DNA from: Polyangium spumosum
Lineage (GTDB): Bacteria; Myxococcota_A; Polyangia; Polyangiales; Polyangiaceae
Length of the DNA stretch: 64,000 bases
Assembly: GCF_009649845.1 (NCBI RefSeq)
Contig: NZ_WJIE01000013.1
Coordinates: 62,001-126,000, forward strand
Direction of reading: 5' to 3'
The notes beneath the pieces are model-generated. The model worked only from the letters and a program-made list of their open reading frames with translations. It did no database searches and was not told the origin of the DNA. Position numbers and translations under genes: made by a program. Of the stretch, positions 27,521-36,922 are shown piece by piece. Numbering within the stretch: position 1 is the first letter of the stretch; each line of letters starts with the position of its first letter.

Positions 27521-28303
27521 TCAGAGGTTGGCAGGCCTCGGCCGCGGGATGGGCACGTTCTGGGGCAGGTCCCGGTCGGTGGGCCGGGGCCGCGGGAGGG
27601 GCACGTTCTGGGGCGTGCTCCCGGCGCCCGAGAAGATCGCCTTGTTCGCCAGGATGAAATCGGCGATGCCGTCGGCGATCTCCTGGGCGATCGCGTCGGC
27701 TTGCGTCAGGCACGCGTTTCTGTCGGACTCGTTCGAGATGAACCCGAGCTCGACCAGCACGGCGGCCTTCGTGTCCGGGCCGAAGTGCGCCATCTTGATC
27801 ACGTAGAGGTTGTCGCGGGGCTTCGGTCCGCCGCTGCTGCGGGGCTTGACGACATTGGCGCGCGCCGAGACCGCCACCGCGAGCGACTTCGAATTGGCTG
27901 AATTCGGGTGATAGAGGACCGACTGGCCCTTGGCCGAGGCGTTGTCCGACGCGTCGAGGTGGAGGCTGATGAAGATGTTCGCCTTCTTCTCCTTGGCGAT
28001 GGCGACGCGCCACGCGAGCCGCTTGCGGACCTCGCTGATGTCGCCGTCGCGCGTCAGATACACCGCCTGGATGCAGTCGGTCTTCGCCTCGAGCTTCGGC
28101 TTCAGCTTGTTGCTGACGTCGAGCGCGATGTCCTTCTCGTAGACCTTGCCCGAGACCGCGCCCGGATCGATCGGGTTTCCCGCCTCGAGCCGGTCGCCGT
28201 GGCCGGGGTCGATCACCACGATGACGGCGCATGGCTGGACGGCGCTGCCGTCGCCCTGCGCCCCTGCCAGTGCCTGCTCTTGCTCGGTGGATACGGTGGT
28301 CAT
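27521..28303 (-). CDS. N-acetylmuramoyl-L-alanine amidase (Amidase_3), putative T6SS effector
   Basis: 260 residues from ATG 28303, which overlaps the vgrG stop as ATGA. Zinc-amidase motifs are VVIDPGHGD near 29-36, FISLHLDAS near 120, and VELGFISNESD with the catalytic-type Glu near 195. It should cleave the bond between MurNAc and L-Ala in peptidoglycan. There is no signal peptide, so export by T6SS rather than Sec is likely given the tight coupling to VgrG. The C-terminus carries two proline-arginine stretches (NVPLPRPRP, NVPIPRPRP) resembling the N-terminus of the M15 peptidase at 49 kb. No immunity gene is evident next to it. Confidence 0.87.
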   Translation of the reverse strand: MTTVSTEQEQALAGAQGDGSAVQPCAVIVVIDPGHGDRLEAGNPIDPGAVSGKVYEKDIALDVSNKLKPKLEAKTDCIQAVYLTRDGDISEVRKRLAWRVAIAKEKKANIFISLHLDASDNASAKGQSVLYHPNSANSKSLAVAVSARANVVKPRSSGGPKPRDNLYVIKMAHFGPDTKAAVLVELGFISNESDRNACLTQADAIAQEIADGIADFILANKAIFSGAGSTPQNVPLPRPRPTDRDLPQNVPIPRPRPANL

Positions 28304-30453
28304 GACGGGATCGAGCCTCCTCCGATGGCATCGAGCATTGCGGCGAGCGTGAACTGCGGCGGGGGCGCGTGATCGTCCGGGCTCTCGCCGGAGTCGGCGC
28401 GCTCCTCGGCCTCCGGCGGATCGAACGGCGCCTGGGGCTTCGAGCCGCTGCCGTCGCCGGGCTCGCCGCGCTCGTTGATCCACACCATCGTGCCTGAAAT
28501 GGTGACGCCGGCGCCGTCGATCTTGATGAAGCCGCCCGGGGCCTTGATCGTGGCCGCGCCGCCCGCCTCGCCGACCCACTCCTCGCCGGCCACGTGGTGA
28601 ATCTCCTGGCCCGCCCGGAGCGCGCTGCGGCCCTCCACCTTCTCGTGGCGGCTCTTCTTCACGGTGAGGGATTGCTTGCCGTCGATCCGCTCGCGCCGGC
28701 TGCCCTCCACCACGAGGTGCACGTCGGCGTTGTACGTCTCGTTCTTGTTTTTCTTCGTGACCTCGTCGTAATCCTTGCCGACCCAGAGCTTGCGGTTGCC
28801 CATCGTCTGCTCGGACTCGTCGTTCTTCACGAGCTTCTGCCGGTCGTGGACGATGGTCGCGAACTCGTCGTTGTTGACGTTCCGATTGCGATCCTTTTGC
28901 GCCTGCTGCCAGACGAGCTCCTTCTGGGCGAGGTCCTCGAACATGATCTCGTTGAACCCGTCCGAGCCGATCGACGAGTCGCTCTTCCACGTGCTGCGCG
29001 TCTTGTCCTGCGGCAGCTTGTACGGCACCTGCTGCGCGGCGTTGTAGACGCGGCCGATGACCGTCGGGTGGTCCGGGTCGCCCTCGAGGAACGCGACGAG
29101 CACCTCGTGGCCGATGCGGGGCAGGGTGATCATTCCATACCCCATGCCGCCCCAGCCCTGATTGACGCGGATCCAGCACGAGCTTTGCTCGTTCCGCCCG
29201 CCCTCGCGATCCCAGTGGAATTGCGCGCGTACCCGGCCAAACTCGTCCGTGTGGATCTCCTGGCCCGGCGGGCCGACGACCGTGGCGCTCTGCAGGCCGT
29301 GGATCTTCGGCTTCGGGGTCTGGCGCGCCGGACGGTAGGGCGCGTCGGCGAAAAACGCGTGGCCATGGAAGCTGAAATCGCCCGTGTCCGTGCCTTCGAG
29401 CGAGGCGCCGACGAGGAGGAGCCTCTGGCTCTCGGGCAGCGCCGAATGCGGGTGGCGCGACATCGAGAAGACCACGCCCGGCGCGAGGTCGAAGGTATTG
29501 GCGGCGAACGAGACCATCCGCTCGCCGGTGCGCTCGGCCTCGAGCACCCGGACCGAGAGGTCGGTCCCGTACTTGCCGTCGTGCCGCGCGAACCCTCGAT
29601 CGTCGGCGTTCGGCGTGCCCTCGGCCTTGCCCGTCTCGACGAGGAAGGAGCCCGCGTCGTAATGGTACTGCTCCAGCTTGCCCTCGACGCCGCCCCTCGG
29701 CTCGGCCTTGCCGAAGAGCTGAAGGTCGGGCTTGCGAGGGTCGTAATCGCGGAACGTCGCGGCGCCGGGGCGGACCTCGCGGCCGAAGCGCACGCGGCTG
29801 ATGTACTCCTTCTCGGCCGCCTCGCTCGGGTTGTCGACGTAAGGGATGGGCGGGCCGGAGCGGGGCGCGTTCGTCTGGATCCGATCGCCGAAGACGAGCG
29901 TGGTGCCGCGCTCGGGGTGCTCGCTCAAGGTATACGCGATGCCCGCCTCCTCGAGGAGGCGGCACAGGAAGGCGTAATCGGTCTCCCGGTACTGGACCTT
30001 GTAGTCGAGCGTCGGGTACTGGTCGCGCTGGATGCGCCAGACCGGCCGGATCTGCCATTCTCCGAGCAGGCGATCGATGATGTCGGGGATCGAGAGCTGC
30101 TGGTAGATGCGGTTGTTCTGGCGAAACGTGAGCAGCCAGAGCTCGGGCACGATGTGGATGTGGTACGTCGAGAGCCCCTCCTCGGCCGTGACCTCCTGCA
30201 GCGCGTGGCTCTGCTCGGCGCGGGCCACGATGCCCGTCCACGTGCGCTGGGCGCCGCCCTGCACGTGGGCATAACCCGCGTGCAGGCGGAAGCCCGCGGG
30301 GTGGCCCACCGCGGCCCCGAGGTCGAGGCTCGGGTCGGGCGAGCGGACGAGGAGGTGAATGGAGAAGAGGTTCGAGACGGATTCCCGGACGGAAAAACGC
30401 CGCACGTAGAGGTCGCGTTGACCGGAGGCGAGGGAGAGCTCGAGGTTTGCCAC
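28300..30453 (-). CDS. vgrG: T6SS spike protein VgrG (type B, module 2)
   Basis: 717 residues from GTG 30453 with GGAG upstream. It has the usual VgrG plan: a gp27-like N-terminal part, an OB-fold gp5-like part (EIHTDEFGRVRAQFHWDREG, SCWIRVNQGWGGMGYG, EVLVAFLEGDPDHPTVIGRVYN) and a C-terminal repeat needle. It forms the trimeric tip that carries cargo through the target cell wall. The C-terminal tail (about 650-717) is longer than in the paralogues and contains PPPQFTLAAML, possibly an adaptor segment for the amidase encoded next with an ATGA overlap. Confidence 0.93.
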   Translation of the reverse strand: MANLELSLASGQRDLYVRRFSVRESVSNLFSIHLLVRSPDPSLDLGAAVGHPAGFRLHAGYAHVQGGAQRTWTGIVARAEQSHALQEVTAEEGLSTYHIHIVPELWLLTFRQNNRIYQQLSIPDIIDRLLGEWQIRPVWRIQRDQYPTLDYKVQYRETDYAFLCRLLEEAGIAYTLSEHPERGTTLVFGDRIQTNAPRSGPPIPYVDNPSEAAEKEYISRVRFGREVRPGAATFRDYDPRKPDLQLFGKAEPRGGVEGKLEQYHYDAGSFLVETGKAEGTPNADDRGFARHDGKYGTDLSVRVLEAERTGERMVSFAANTFDLAPGVVFSMSRHPHSALPESQRLLLVGASLEGTDTGDFSFHGHAFFADAPYRPARQTPKPKIHGLQSATVVGPPGQEIHTDEFGRVRAQFHWDREGGRNEQSSCWIRVNQGWGGMGYGMITLPRIGHEVLVAFLEGDPDHPTVIGRVYNAAQQVPYKLPQDKTRSTWKSDSSIGSDGFNEIMFEDLAQKELVWQQAQKDRNRNVNNDEFATIVHDRQKLVKNDESEQTMGNRKLWVGKDYDEVTKKNKNETYNADVHLVVEGSRRERIDGKQSLTVKKSRHEKVEGRSALRAGQEIHHVAGEEWVGEAGGAATIKAPGGFIKIDGAGVTISGTMVWINERGEPGDGSGSKPQAPFDPPEAEERADSGESPDDHAPPPQFTLAAMLDAIGGGSIPS

Positions 30454-30469
30454 GGGCGTTTACTCCGAA

Positions 30470-31330
30470 TCAGTGAGGCCTTACGAGCGCCGAGAGCGAG
30501 AGGTCCTCTTCCTCGACGAAGAGTTCCTCCATCCCGGCCGAGAACTCCTGGCATTGCGAGGGGCTGCAGGTCGGCCAGAAGACGCGCAGCACGCCCGGAT
30601 CGTAGAAGCGGAAGTACACCTTCTCGTTCGTCGATTCGAGCGTCACCATCAAGAAGCGCCGAAAGTGTCGCCGCACCTCCACGAACTTGTCGTAGCTCGT
30701 GAGGAACATGCCCCAGCGATTGCCGAAGCCCTCGGCGAGCAGCCGGTCGAGCAGCGCCGAGTCCTTGCGGAACGGGCCCACGAGGTACGGCGCGACGTCC
30801 TCGAGCGTCTCGCCCTGGAGGCCGTCGTAGAGCGATTGGTGCGGCTCGACGTGCTCGCGGATCACCTCGAGGATATGCCGGTCACGCGCGCCGTCGACGA
30901 TCGCATACAGCGGCACCTTCGCCGCCTCCGCGCGCAAGAGCTCGCACGCCTCTCTCGCGGCCGACACGCGCGCCGCCTCCTCCTCGGGTGATCGCGCGAG
31001 CTTGCGCCGCGGCGGCTTCGTCCGGCCCTCGACGTACACCAGAAAATCGGTCTCGCCCGCCTGGATCCAGCCGCCGTGCGGGACCTCGCCTTGCGTCGTT
31101 ACCTGCCCGCCGAGGCGCGTCCCGCCCTGGCTCTGGAGGTCCCGCAAGAGACAACTCGCGCCGTCCCATTGCAGCTCGAAATGCGTGCCCGACATCTGCC
31201 CGTCGTGCCCCACGACGAGGTCCGCGAGCTCGGTCCGGCCGACCCGGAGCGCGCGGCCGGCCTCGACGGCCCGCTTCGTGCCGCCGAGCTTGCCATAACG
31301 CACCTCGACGATGAGCCGAGGCTCGGTCAC
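30470..31330 (-). CDS. FHA-DUF4123 fusion, T6SS effector chaperone (module 2)
   Basis: 286 residues from GTG 31330, overlapping the PAAR stop as GTGA. The FHA domain (about 5-105: LRVGRTELADLVVGHDGQMSGTHFELQW, DLQSQGGTRLGG) is followed by a DUF4123 domain (about 130-275: PLYAIVDGARD, HQSLYDG, PYLV, FRFYDPGVLRVFWPTCSP). DUF4123 proteins are cytoplasmic adaptors that load effectors on VgrG or PAAR. The added FHA domain would let phosphothreonine signalling control loading. It lies between the PAAR and VgrG genes, as a loading chaperone should. Confidence 0.88.
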   Translation of the reverse strand: MTEPRLIVEVRYGKLGGTKRAVEAGRALRVGRTELADLVVGHDGQMSGTHFELQWDGASCLLRDLQSQGGTRLGGQVTTQGEVPHGGWIQAGETDFLVYVEGRTKPPRRKLARSPEEEAARVSAAREACELLRAEAAKVPLYAIVDGARDRHILEVIREHVEPHQSLYDGLQGETLEDVAPYLVGPFRKDSALLDRLLAEGFGNRWGMFLTSYDKFVEVRRHFRRFLMVTLESTNEKVYFRFYDPGVLRVFWPTCSPSQCQEFSAGMEELFVEEEDLSLSALVRPH

Positions 31331-31689
31331 GACCCGTCCCTCCCGGCCTTCTGCCGCGCGGCGCGCTCGGCCGCCTTCTTGGCGCAGTCCTCGCAGAAAG
31401 GTTTGTCCGTCTGGAGCACGGCCATCGGGTTGGAGCCGATGATGACCGTCGGGCAGCCCGAGGCGATGCTGCCCCCGTGGTTCGTGGGGTCGCCTTTTCG
31501 CGCGGCGTCCTTGCCGCCGATGATGACCGTGGGCTCGCCGGCCGAAATGGCGGCGCCACAGGCCTCGGCGTCGCCGACGCGCGCCTGGGGCTGAAAACCC
31601 ACGATGACCGTGGACTCGCCCTGGACGATGACGTTCGGCGGGTGAATCGGGCAGACGTGACGATCGGTGATTCGTGCGGCAGGAGGCAT
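31327..31689 (-). CDS. PAAR-domain spike-tip protein
   Basis: 120 residues. The PAAR fold covers about 1-95 with repeated TVI(V/I)G turns, ARVGDAEACGAAI and CPTVIIGSNPM, and His/Cys residues for metal binding (HVCPIHPPN). PAAR proteins sharpen the VgrG tip. A short C-terminal extension has FCEDC and is basic. The stop overlaps the FHA-DUF4123 start, and the gene lies 12 bp after a vgrG. It is the only PAAR gene in the window. Confidence 0.9.
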   Translation of the reverse strand: MPPAARITDRHVCPIHPPNVIVQGESTVIVGFQPQARVGDAEACGAAISAGEPTVIIGGKDAARKGDPTNHGGSIASGCPTVIIGSNPMAVLQTDKPFCEDCAKKAAERAARQKAGRDGS

Positions 31690-31701
31690 CTCTCGGCTCC
31701 T

Positions 31702-33786
31702 TTATTGCGCGATGAGCGTCTTGCTCACGTCGTCCACCTCGGCCTCGATCGCCTTGTCGGGGGCCTCGGGCGACGCGCCCGAGCCCTCGCCGGCCGAGCC
31801 GCCGCTGTTGATGTAGACCTTCGTCCCGCGGATCGTGACGCCGCTCCCGTCGATGCGGATGAACCCGCCCGGGCCCTTCAGCGTGAGGTCCTCGGCCTCG
31901 ATCACGAGCGCCGTGCCGGCCTTGATGTGGAGCTCCTTCGTCACCGCGAGCGCGTGGTTCTCGCCGATGAGCTCGTGCCGGTCGCCCTTCACCTCGAGCG
32001 ATTGGTTGCCCTCGATGCGCTGGTTGCGCTTGCCCATCACGTGCAGGTGGCTGTTGCCCTCGACCCGCTCGCGTTTGTCCTGCTTGACGACGATGTCCTG
32101 GTCTTTCCCGACGAACACTTTTACGTAGCCGAGCGTCTTGTCCTGCTCGTCGTTCGAGACGAGCTTCTGCCTGTCGTGGCCGATCGTGATCGTCTCGTCG
32201 TTCTTGACCAGCCTGCGCCGGTTCTTCTGCGCCTGCTCCCAGACGAGCTCCTGCCCCTTGAGATCCTCGAACATGATCTCGTTGAAGCCCTCGGAGCCGA
32301 GCGACGAGTCGCTCTTCCACGTCGAGCGCGTCTTGTTGTCGGGCAATTTGTACGGCACGGCCTGCTTCGCGTTGTACACGCGGCCCACGATGATCGGCTG
32401 ATCCGGGTCGCCGTCGAGGAAACCAACCATCACCTCGTGGCCGATACGCGGGATCACGATCATCCCGTACCCCGTGCCCGCCCAGCCCTGGCTCACGCGG
32501 ATCCAGCAGGAGCTGCCGTCGTCGTTGTTCCCCTCGCGATCCCAGGGGAACTGTACGCGCACGCGGCCGAACTCGTCCGTGTGGATCTCCTGCCCCGCAG
32601 GGCCCACCACGACCGCGCTCTGCACGCCCTCGACGCGTGGCTTCGACGTCTTCTGCTGCGGCCGGTACGGCGCGTCGGTGAAGGCGGCCTGCCCCGACAT
32701 GGTCCACTCCTCGCCCGGCGTGCCCTCGACCGAGAACTCCGTCACGAGCAGGCGTTTGTCGTCGCCGAGCTCGGCGTGCGGGTGTTTGTCCACCGAGAAG
32801 ATTTGCCCGGGCCAGAGGTCGATCGTGTTCGTCTCGAAGGCGATCGTGCGCTTGTCCGCCCGCGCCCCGCCGAGCATCCGATCGGCGCGCTCCTTGCCGA
32901 ACCCTTGATCGTACCGGGCCGTGCCCTTGTCGTCCGCGGCCGGCGTGCCGCCGCCGCCCTTGCCGTTCTCCACGAGCGTGGCGCCCGGCTGATAATGATA
33001 TTGCTCGTACTTCGCCTCGGGCCCCTCGGCCTTCGGCGCCTCGCCGAAGAGCGCGAACATCGGGTTCCGGAAATCGTAATCGCGGATCGTGTGCGCGCCC
33101 GGGCGGACGATGTGCGTGAGCCGGACCTTCGAGAGGTACTCCTTCTCGGCCTCGCGGTTCGGGTTGTCCACGTAGGGCAACGCGCCGCCGGGGCGCGCGG
33201 GGCCCGCCTCCAGGCGATCACTCAGCGTGAGCTTCGAGCCCTTCGCGTCGTCGTCCGGGAACGTGTACGAGATGCCCGCCTCCTCGAGCAGGCGGCTCAC
33301 GAACGCGAAATCGGTCTCGCCGTACTGGACCTTGTACTCGAGCTTCGGATAACGGCCCCGATCGACCTCCCACTTCGCCTCGACGCTCCACTCGCCGAGC
33401 AGGCGATCGACGATGTCGGGGATGGAGAGGTGCTGGTAGATACGATACCCGCGCCGCTGCGTGAGCAACCACAAAGTCGGCACGATGCGGAGCGAATACG
33501 TCGAGAGCTCCTTGCCAACGCCCCCCGGCTGCACCGCGTGCACCTGCTCGATCGAGCTCACCACGCCCGTCCAGAGGCGCGCGCCGCCGAGGCGCGCATG
33601 GGCCCAGCCGCTCACGACGCGCAGGCTCGCGGGCTGCCCGACGATCGCCTCGAGGTCGATCGAGGGGCTCTCCGAGCGAGCCATCACGTTCACGCTGAAC
33701 AAGCTCGAGACGGCCTCCTGCACCGAGAAATGGCGCACGGAAAGCGAGGTCTCACCAGATGCGAACGATAGCTCCAAGATCGGCAT
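31702..33786 (-). CDS. vgrG: T6SS spike protein VgrG (type A, module 2)
   Basis: 694 residues from ATG 33786, with GAGGAGG upstream and the same leader and first residues (MPILELSFA) as the vgrG that starts at 39007. gp27- and gp5-like parts are intact (EIHTDEFGRVRVQFPWDREG, SCWIRVSQGWAGTGYG), with a needle and a short tail INSGGSAGEGSGA. An in-frame GTG/ATG further upstream is less likely. It heads the second module, followed by PAAR, FHA-DUF4123, VgrG and amidase genes, with its own promoter candidate upstream. Confidence 0.93.
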   Translation of the reverse strand: MPILELSFASGETSLSVRHFSVQEAVSSLFSVNVMARSESPSIDLEAIVGQPASLRVVSGWAHARLGGARLWTGVVSSIEQVHAVQPGGVGKELSTYSLRIVPTLWLLTQRRGYRIYQHLSIPDIVDRLLGEWSVEAKWEVDRGRYPKLEYKVQYGETDFAFVSRLLEEAGISYTFPDDDAKGSKLTLSDRLEAGPARPGGALPYVDNPNREAEKEYLSKVRLTHIVRPGAHTIRDYDFRNPMFALFGEAPKAEGPEAKYEQYHYQPGATLVENGKGGGGTPAADDKGTARYDQGFGKERADRMLGGARADKRTIAFETNTIDLWPGQIFSVDKHPHAELGDDKRLLVTEFSVEGTPGEEWTMSGQAAFTDAPYRPQQKTSKPRVEGVQSAVVVGPAGQEIHTDEFGRVRVQFPWDREGNNDDGSSCWIRVSQGWAGTGYGMIVIPRIGHEVMVGFLDGDPDQPIIVGRVYNAKQAVPYKLPDNKTRSTWKSDSSLGSEGFNEIMFEDLKGQELVWEQAQKNRRRLVKNDETITIGHDRQKLVSNDEQDKTLGYVKVFVGKDQDIVVKQDKRERVEGNSHLHVMGKRNQRIEGNQSLEVKGDRHELIGENHALAVTKELHIKAGTALVIEAEDLTLKGPGGFIRIDGSGVTIRGTKVYINSGGSAGEGSGASPEAPDKAIEAEVDDVSKTLIAQ

Positions 33787-33893
33787 GGAAGCCGCCTCCT
33801 CGACGTGCCCGCCCGAAGCGATACGCACACTGCCCGATTTTTGACACGGGCACCCTAAACCGGCTCCGCGGTCGGGCTCAAGATCAAAATGGT

Positions 33894-33922
33894 TTAAAAA
33901 TGGCCGTGTCGCTCTGCGTCAA
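33894..33922 (-). promoter_or_regulatory. Promoter candidate for the second T6SS module
   Basis: Read on the minus strand, TTGACG (33922-33917) and TTTTAA (33899-33894) are 17 bp apart. The -35 overlaps the stop codon of the upstream vgrG, and the -10 is just over 100 bp before the next vgrG start. The 130-bp gap is unusually AT-rich for this DNA. It would let module 2 be expressed apart from module 1. Confidence 0.45.
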
Positions 33923-36024
33923 TGCGGGCAGCCCGCCTCCTCGTCGCCGAGCTGACCGGACGTGTCGCTCACGTCCTCTTCGAGCTTGGGGCCCTGGGCC
34001 TCGCCGAAGTCGGGCCCCTCGGGCTTCGAGCCCCGCCCCTTGCCCGGCGATCCACGCTCGTTGATCCACACCATCGTGCCCGCGATCGTGATGCCGCCGC
34101 CGTGAATACGGAGGAAGCCGCCGGGCCCCTTCACGGTCGTGTCGCCCCCGCCCTCGCCGACCCAGCTCTCGCCGGCCACCTCGTGCACGTCGCCCCCCGC
34201 GCGTAACGCGAAGCTGCCATTCACCTTCTCCTGGAGGTCCTTCTTCACCGTCAGTGAATGTTTGCCCCCGACCTGTTCACGTCGGCTGCCTTTCACGACG
34301 AGGTGAGCGTTCTTTTCGATCCATTCGTGCTTGTTCGTTTTCGTGACCGCATCGAGGTCCTTGCCGACCCAGAGCTTCTGGTGGCCCTCGATGTGCTCCT
34401 GCTCGTCGTTCTTCACGAGCTTCTGCCGGTCGTGCACGATGGTGGCGAACTCGTCGTTTTCGACCTTGCGCCGGCGGTCTTTTTGCGCCTGCTGCCAGAC
34501 GAGCTCCTTCTCGGCGAGGTCCTCGAACATGATCTCGTTGAAGCCCCCGCCCCCGAGCGAGGAGTCGCTCTTCCACGTGCTGCGCGTCTTGTGCTCGGGC
34601 AGCCTGTAGGGGACCTGCTGGATCGCATTGAACACGCGGCCCGCGACCTCGGGCCTGTCCGGATCGCCTTCGAGGAAGACGACGAGCACCTCCTGGCCGA
34701 CTCGCGGCAGGTTCAGCATTCCATACCCGAGGCCACCCCAGCCTTGATTGACGCGGATCCAGCAGGAGCTGTCCTCGTCCCGTTTGCCCTCGCGATCCCA
34801 GGGGAGCTCCACGCGGACGCGGCCATATTCGTCGGTGTGGATCTCCTGCCCCGCGGGCCCGACGACCGTGGCGCACTGCACGCCGTGGATGACGGGTTTC
34901 TCCGTCTTCCGCGGCGGCCGATACTTGTACTCCGCGAAGAAGGCGCGCGCCGTCATCTCGAACTCGCCGGTGTCGTCGCCGGAGAGCGTGCTCTCGACGA
35001 CGAGCAACGAGCGGCCCTCGCCGATCTCGGGGTGCGGGTGGCGGGCGATCGAAAAGATCACGCCGGGCGCGAGGTCGAGCGTGTTGCCCTCGACCCGGAC
35101 CTCGCGATGATCCGCGCGGGCGGCCTCGAGCGTGCGCCGGGCGAGGTCGTAGCCGTATCCCTGGTCGTGCCGGGCGAACCCCTTGTCGTCGGCGACGGGC
35201 GTGAAGCCGGCCTTGCCGGTCTCGACGAGGAAGGCGCCGGCGTCGTAATGGTACTGCTCGAGGCGCTTCTCCACGTTGGTGTGCGGCGAGGCGTGCGCGG
35301 AGAGGTCGAGCTCGGGGTGGCGCGGATCGTAATCGCGGTAGACGACGCGGCCGGGGCGCACGGCGCGGCCGAGGCCGACGTTCTTCACGTATTCGTTCTC
35401 GGCGGCGGCGTTCGGGTTGTCGACGTAAGGGATGGGCGGGCCCTTGCGCTTCGGCCCCGCCTCGAGCGCGTCGCTGAAGACGAGCCTCCCGCCGTCCTCG
35501 AAGACGAACGCGATGCCGGCCTCCTCCAGGAGGCGCGAGACGAAGGCGTAATCCGTCTCCGCGTACTGGACCTTGTATTCGAGCTTGGGATATGCCCCGG
35601 CGTCGACGCGCCATTCGCCCGCGACCCCGAGCTCGCCCAGGACTTTTCGTACGATGTCGGGGATCGAGAGGTGCTGGAAGATCCGGTTGCCGCGGCGCTG
35701 GGTGAGCAGCCAGAGGTCGGGGACGATGCAGAGGACGTAGGTGGAGAGGCCCTCCTCGGCGCTGCCCTCCTGCAGGGCCTCGACCTGCTCGGCATAAGAG
35801 ACGAGCCCCGCGAGGGAGCGGGCGCCGCCGCCCGCGACGTTTTCGTAGCCGGCCTGGACCCGGAAGGAGGCCTTCTTGCCCACGATGGAGGAGAAATCGA
35901 GGCTATGGTCGCGCGAGCGCACGAGGAGCGAGGCCGAGAAGAGCTCGCTCACGCCCTCTTCGAGGGTGAAATGGCGGACGAAGAGCTCGTGTTCTCCGGC
36001 GACCTTCAAATCCAGGATGGCCAT
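33919..36024 (-). CDS. vgrG: T6SS spike protein VgrG (type B, module 1)
   Basis: 701 residues from ATG 36024 with GGGAG upstream. It has the full VgrG plan with EIHTDEYGRVRVELPWDREG and SCWIRVNQGWGGLGYG, and is closest in sequence to the vgrG at 28300-30453 (shared INERG tail start). It ends module 1 with no cargo gene behind it; the C-terminal acidic tail (EEDVSDTSGQLGDEEAG) has no recognisable toxin domain. Confidence 0.93.
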   Translation of the reverse strand: MAILDLKVAGEHELFVRHFTLEEGVSELFSASLLVRSRDHSLDFSSIVGKKASFRVQAGYENVAGGGARSLAGLVSYAEQVEALQEGSAEEGLSTYVLCIVPDLWLLTQRRGNRIFQHLSIPDIVRKVLGELGVAGEWRVDAGAYPKLEYKVQYAETDYAFVSRLLEEAGIAFVFEDGGRLVFSDALEAGPKRKGPPIPYVDNPNAAAENEYVKNVGLGRAVRPGRVVYRDYDPRHPELDLSAHASPHTNVEKRLEQYHYDAGAFLVETGKAGFTPVADDKGFARHDQGYGYDLARRTLEAARADHREVRVEGNTLDLAPGVIFSIARHPHPEIGEGRSLLVVESTLSGDDTGEFEMTARAFFAEYKYRPPRKTEKPVIHGVQCATVVGPAGQEIHTDEYGRVRVELPWDREGKRDEDSSCWIRVNQGWGGLGYGMLNLPRVGQEVLVVFLEGDPDRPEVAGRVFNAIQQVPYRLPEHKTRSTWKSDSSLGGGGFNEIMFEDLAEKELVWQQAQKDRRRKVENDEFATIVHDRQKLVKNDEQEHIEGHQKLWVGKDLDAVTKTNKHEWIEKNAHLVVKGSRREQVGGKHSLTVKKDLQEKVNGSFALRAGGDVHEVAGESWVGEGGGDTTVKGPGGFLRIHGGGITIAGTMVWINERGSPGKGRGSKPEGPDFGEAQGPKLEEDVSDTSGQLGDEEAGCPH

Positions 36025-36042
36025 CCCAATGCTCCCAGTTCG

Positions 36043-36909
36043 TCAGCGTGGCAGGCGGAGGAGCGAGAGGTCCTTGCCCTCGACGTACAGGTCCCCGAGC
36101 GTCCCATACAGCTCGGCCCGTTGCGCGGCGTTACACGTCGGCCAGAAGGCCCGGGCGACGCCGGGATCATAAAAACGGAAATAAACCTGCTCGTTCGTGT
36201 GGTCGAGCTCGACCATCAAGAAGCGCCGGAAATGGCGGCGCACCTCGACGAACTTCTCGTCGCTCGTGCAATAAATGCCCCAGCGCTTGCCGAAGCCCTC
36301 GCGCACGAGCCGGTCGAGCAGCGCGGAGTCGCGCCGCATGGGGCCCACGAGGTACGGCGCGACGTCCTCGGCGAGCTCGCCCTGCGCGCCGTCGTAGAGT
36401 GATCGATGTGGCTCGACGTGCTCGCGGACGAGGCCGAGGATGCGCCGATCCCGGGCCATGTCGAGCACGGCATACAGAGGCTTGTCGCCCGCCAGCGATC
36501 GTAACGAAGGGAGCGCCCTCTCGGCCGCGAGGAGACGCGCCTGCTCCCGCGCGAGCTCGTCGCCTTCGAGCAGGTCCGCCGGGGCTTCCGTCTTCCCCTC
36601 GACGTACACCAAAAAATCGGTCTCGCCGGCCTGAACCCAGCCGCCGTGCGGGACTTCGCCTCTCTCGACGGCCTGCCCGCCGAGGCGCGTGCCGCCCTGG
36701 CTCTGGAGGTCCCGCAAGGCGCAGCGGGCGCCGTCCCATTGCAGCTCGAAATGGACGCCCGACATCCCGAGGTCGTGCGCGATCACGAGGTCGGCGAGGT
36801 CCGTCCGGCCCACGCGCAAGGCGCGCCCCGCGTCGAGCACGGTCTTCGTGCCGGCGAGCTTGCCATGTCGCACCTCGACGATGAGCCGAGGCGCGGCGAC
36901 GGAGTCCAT
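36043..36909 (-). CDS. FHA-DUF4123 fusion, T6SS effector chaperone (module 1)
   Basis: 288 residues from ATG 36909 (a GTG directly before it is possible), with GAGGAGG upstream. It has the same two-domain plan as the module 2 copy: FHA (LRVGRTDLADLVIAHDLGMSG, DLQSQGGTRLGG) then DUF4123 (PLYAVLDMARD, HRSLYDGAQGE, FRFYDPGVARAFWPTCN). It lies between two vgrG genes, 10 and 18 bp away, so it is co-transcribed and probably serves one of them. No cargo or PAAR gene is in this module, so its client may be encoded elsewhere. Confidence 0.88.
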   Translation of the reverse strand: MDSVAAPRLIVEVRHGKLAGTKTVLDAGRALRVGRTDLADLVIAHDLGMSGVHFELQWDGARCALRDLQSQGGTRLGGQAVERGEVPHGGWVQAGETDFLVYVEGKTEAPADLLEGDELAREQARLLAAERALPSLRSLAGDKPLYAVLDMARDRRILGLVREHVEPHRSLYDGAQGELAEDVAPYLVGPMRRDSALLDRLVREGFGKRWGIYCTSDEKFVEVRRHFRRFLMVELDHTNEQVYFRFYDPGVARAFWPTCNAAQRAELYGTLGDLYVEGKDLSLLRLPR

Positions 36910-36922
36910 CACCCGCGCCTCC

